DNA of 33,892 nucleotides, taken from assembly GCA_943329845.2 (NCBI GenBank), contig CALQFM020000047.1:1-33892 (forward strand), given 5' to 3'. Source of the DNA: Candidatus Kuenenia stuttgartensis. Lineage in GTDB: Bacteria; Pseudomonadota; Alphaproteobacteria; SMXS01. Position 1 is the first letter of the stretch; each line of letters opens with the position of its first letter. The notes beneath the pieces are model-generated. The model was not told the DNA's origin. It worked only from the letters and a program-made list of their open reading frames with translations, and ran no database searches. Below, piece after piece: positions 33,301-33,892 of this stretch. Made by a program: the position numbers and the translations under genes.

Positions 33301-33759
33301 ATGCTGAAGCTTCATAAGGTTTTCGTTGCGATGTTGGGCTTGGCCACGTTGTCCGGCTGCGCCACTTACATGGAGGGAACGTCGCAGGCGCTCCCCATTC
33401 ACACCGATCCCGTCCATGCCATCTGCGACGTCTACAAAGACAATAAGCTGATTGGCGCGACGTCCGACCAAACGCCGGTGGTTTACATCACCAAGAGCGT
33501 CAGGGCGTTGAGGGTCACCTGTAGCGCGCCCGGCTATGATACCAAGTCGGTGAAGGTCATTTCCGCGACCAGTCCTTGGGGTGGAGCCGGCTTCTGGCTC
33601 TGGGATCTTGCCGTGACCGACTGGATCAGCGGCGCACTGAACAAATATCCTGACGGGGTCAGCGTCGCGCTCAATCCCACGCCCGGCCCCAGCGCCGAGC
33701 GCATGCGCCAGAGCATGAATGACGAACTCCGGACGCGGCCTAGCCTGTCTTATTCATGA
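33301..33759 (+). CDS. Small lipoprotein with PEGA-like fold
   Basis: A 152-residue secreted lipoprotein. The signal peptide ends LATLSGC, so it is lipid-anchored. The mature part has beta-strands of the form CDVYKDNKLIGATSDQTPVVYITKS...LRVTCSAPGY, as in PEGA-type surface domains. A WGGAGFWLWDLAVTDWISGAL...YPDGVSVAL segment follows, as in many uncharacterised proteobacterial lipoproteins. GGGGGAAAG precedes the ATG at 33301; an in-frame start at 33280 lacks support. The function is unknown. Nothing recognisable follows it up to the window end. Confidence 0.78.
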   Translation: MLKLHKVFVAMLGLATLSGCATYMEGTSQALPIHTDPVHAICDVYKDNKLIGATSDQTPVVYITKSVRALRVTCSAPGYDTKSVKVISATSPWGGAGFWLWDLAVTDWISGALNKYPDGVSVALNPTPGPSAERMRQSMNDELRTRPSLSYS

Positions 33760-33892
33760 GGCGTTTGGCCCGGGCTCTGACAGCTTGGTTTGAGGTTTTG
33801 CGCTTTACGCGGGACGCAGCTTCTGGTGGCGCTGGGAGCGGCGCGATTTTTAGGGTTTGGCGTGGTTGCGGGGACAGGTTCTGATCGGCGGC

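Overview
The window looks like chromosomal DNA of a GC-rich alphaproteobacterium. The evidence is the tight order ruvX-pyrB-pyrC'-plsY-dprA-topA-rnr-DUF983, the inactive-type dihydroorotase paralogue next to pyrB, the gatCAB operon, and REP-like inverted repeats of the GTCATCCCGGCGAAGG type. The order and genus cannot be fixed from the sequence alone. No rRNA, tRNA or CRISPR array was seen.

Layout. 1-637: the 5' end of an IS630-family transposase runs off the left edge, followed by poorly coding DNA with one possible small ORF. 638-2956 (-): orphan hybrid histidine kinase. 3090-6539 (-): a likely operon of an FMN-dependent MftD-like oxidoreductase, a MAPEG membrane protein and a shortened cyanophycin-synthetase-like ATP-grasp protein. 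A short-chain dehydrogenase (6688, +) and then a TetR regulator are divergent from it. 8610-9987: an MDR-type oxidoreductase divergent from an alanine-rich lipoprotein. 10201-13269 (-): two tandem paralogous MFS transporters and a small dimeric alpha/beta-barrel protein. 13331-15745: an XRE/S24 (LexA-like) repressor, divergent from an SOS-box-like site, a small Cys-rich ORF and two tandem exported paralogues of unknown family.

15747-26670 (-) is one long housekeeping gene string with spacings from a 1-base overlap to about 42 bases. It covers Holliday-junction resolvase-like RuvX, aspartate carbamoyltransferase, the DHOase-like partner, PlsY, DprA, topoisomerase I, RNase R, DUF983 and an MFS protein. 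It links pyrimidine synthesis, phospholipid synthesis, DNA uptake/topology and RNA decay. Divergent from it, gatC-gatA-gatB (26907-30129, +) encodes the tRNA-dependent amidotransferase and is bracketed by two REP-like elements. The right end holds a SnoaL-like protein, a beta-CASP metallo-beta-lactamase RNase, a glutathione transferase and a lipoprotein.

The least ordinary parts are the MftD-like/MAPEG/CphA-like operon, the S24 repressor region with its operator palindromes and GTTC-N7-GTTC site, and the pair of exported unknowns. Gene calls rest on motif recognition by eye. No database search was run.
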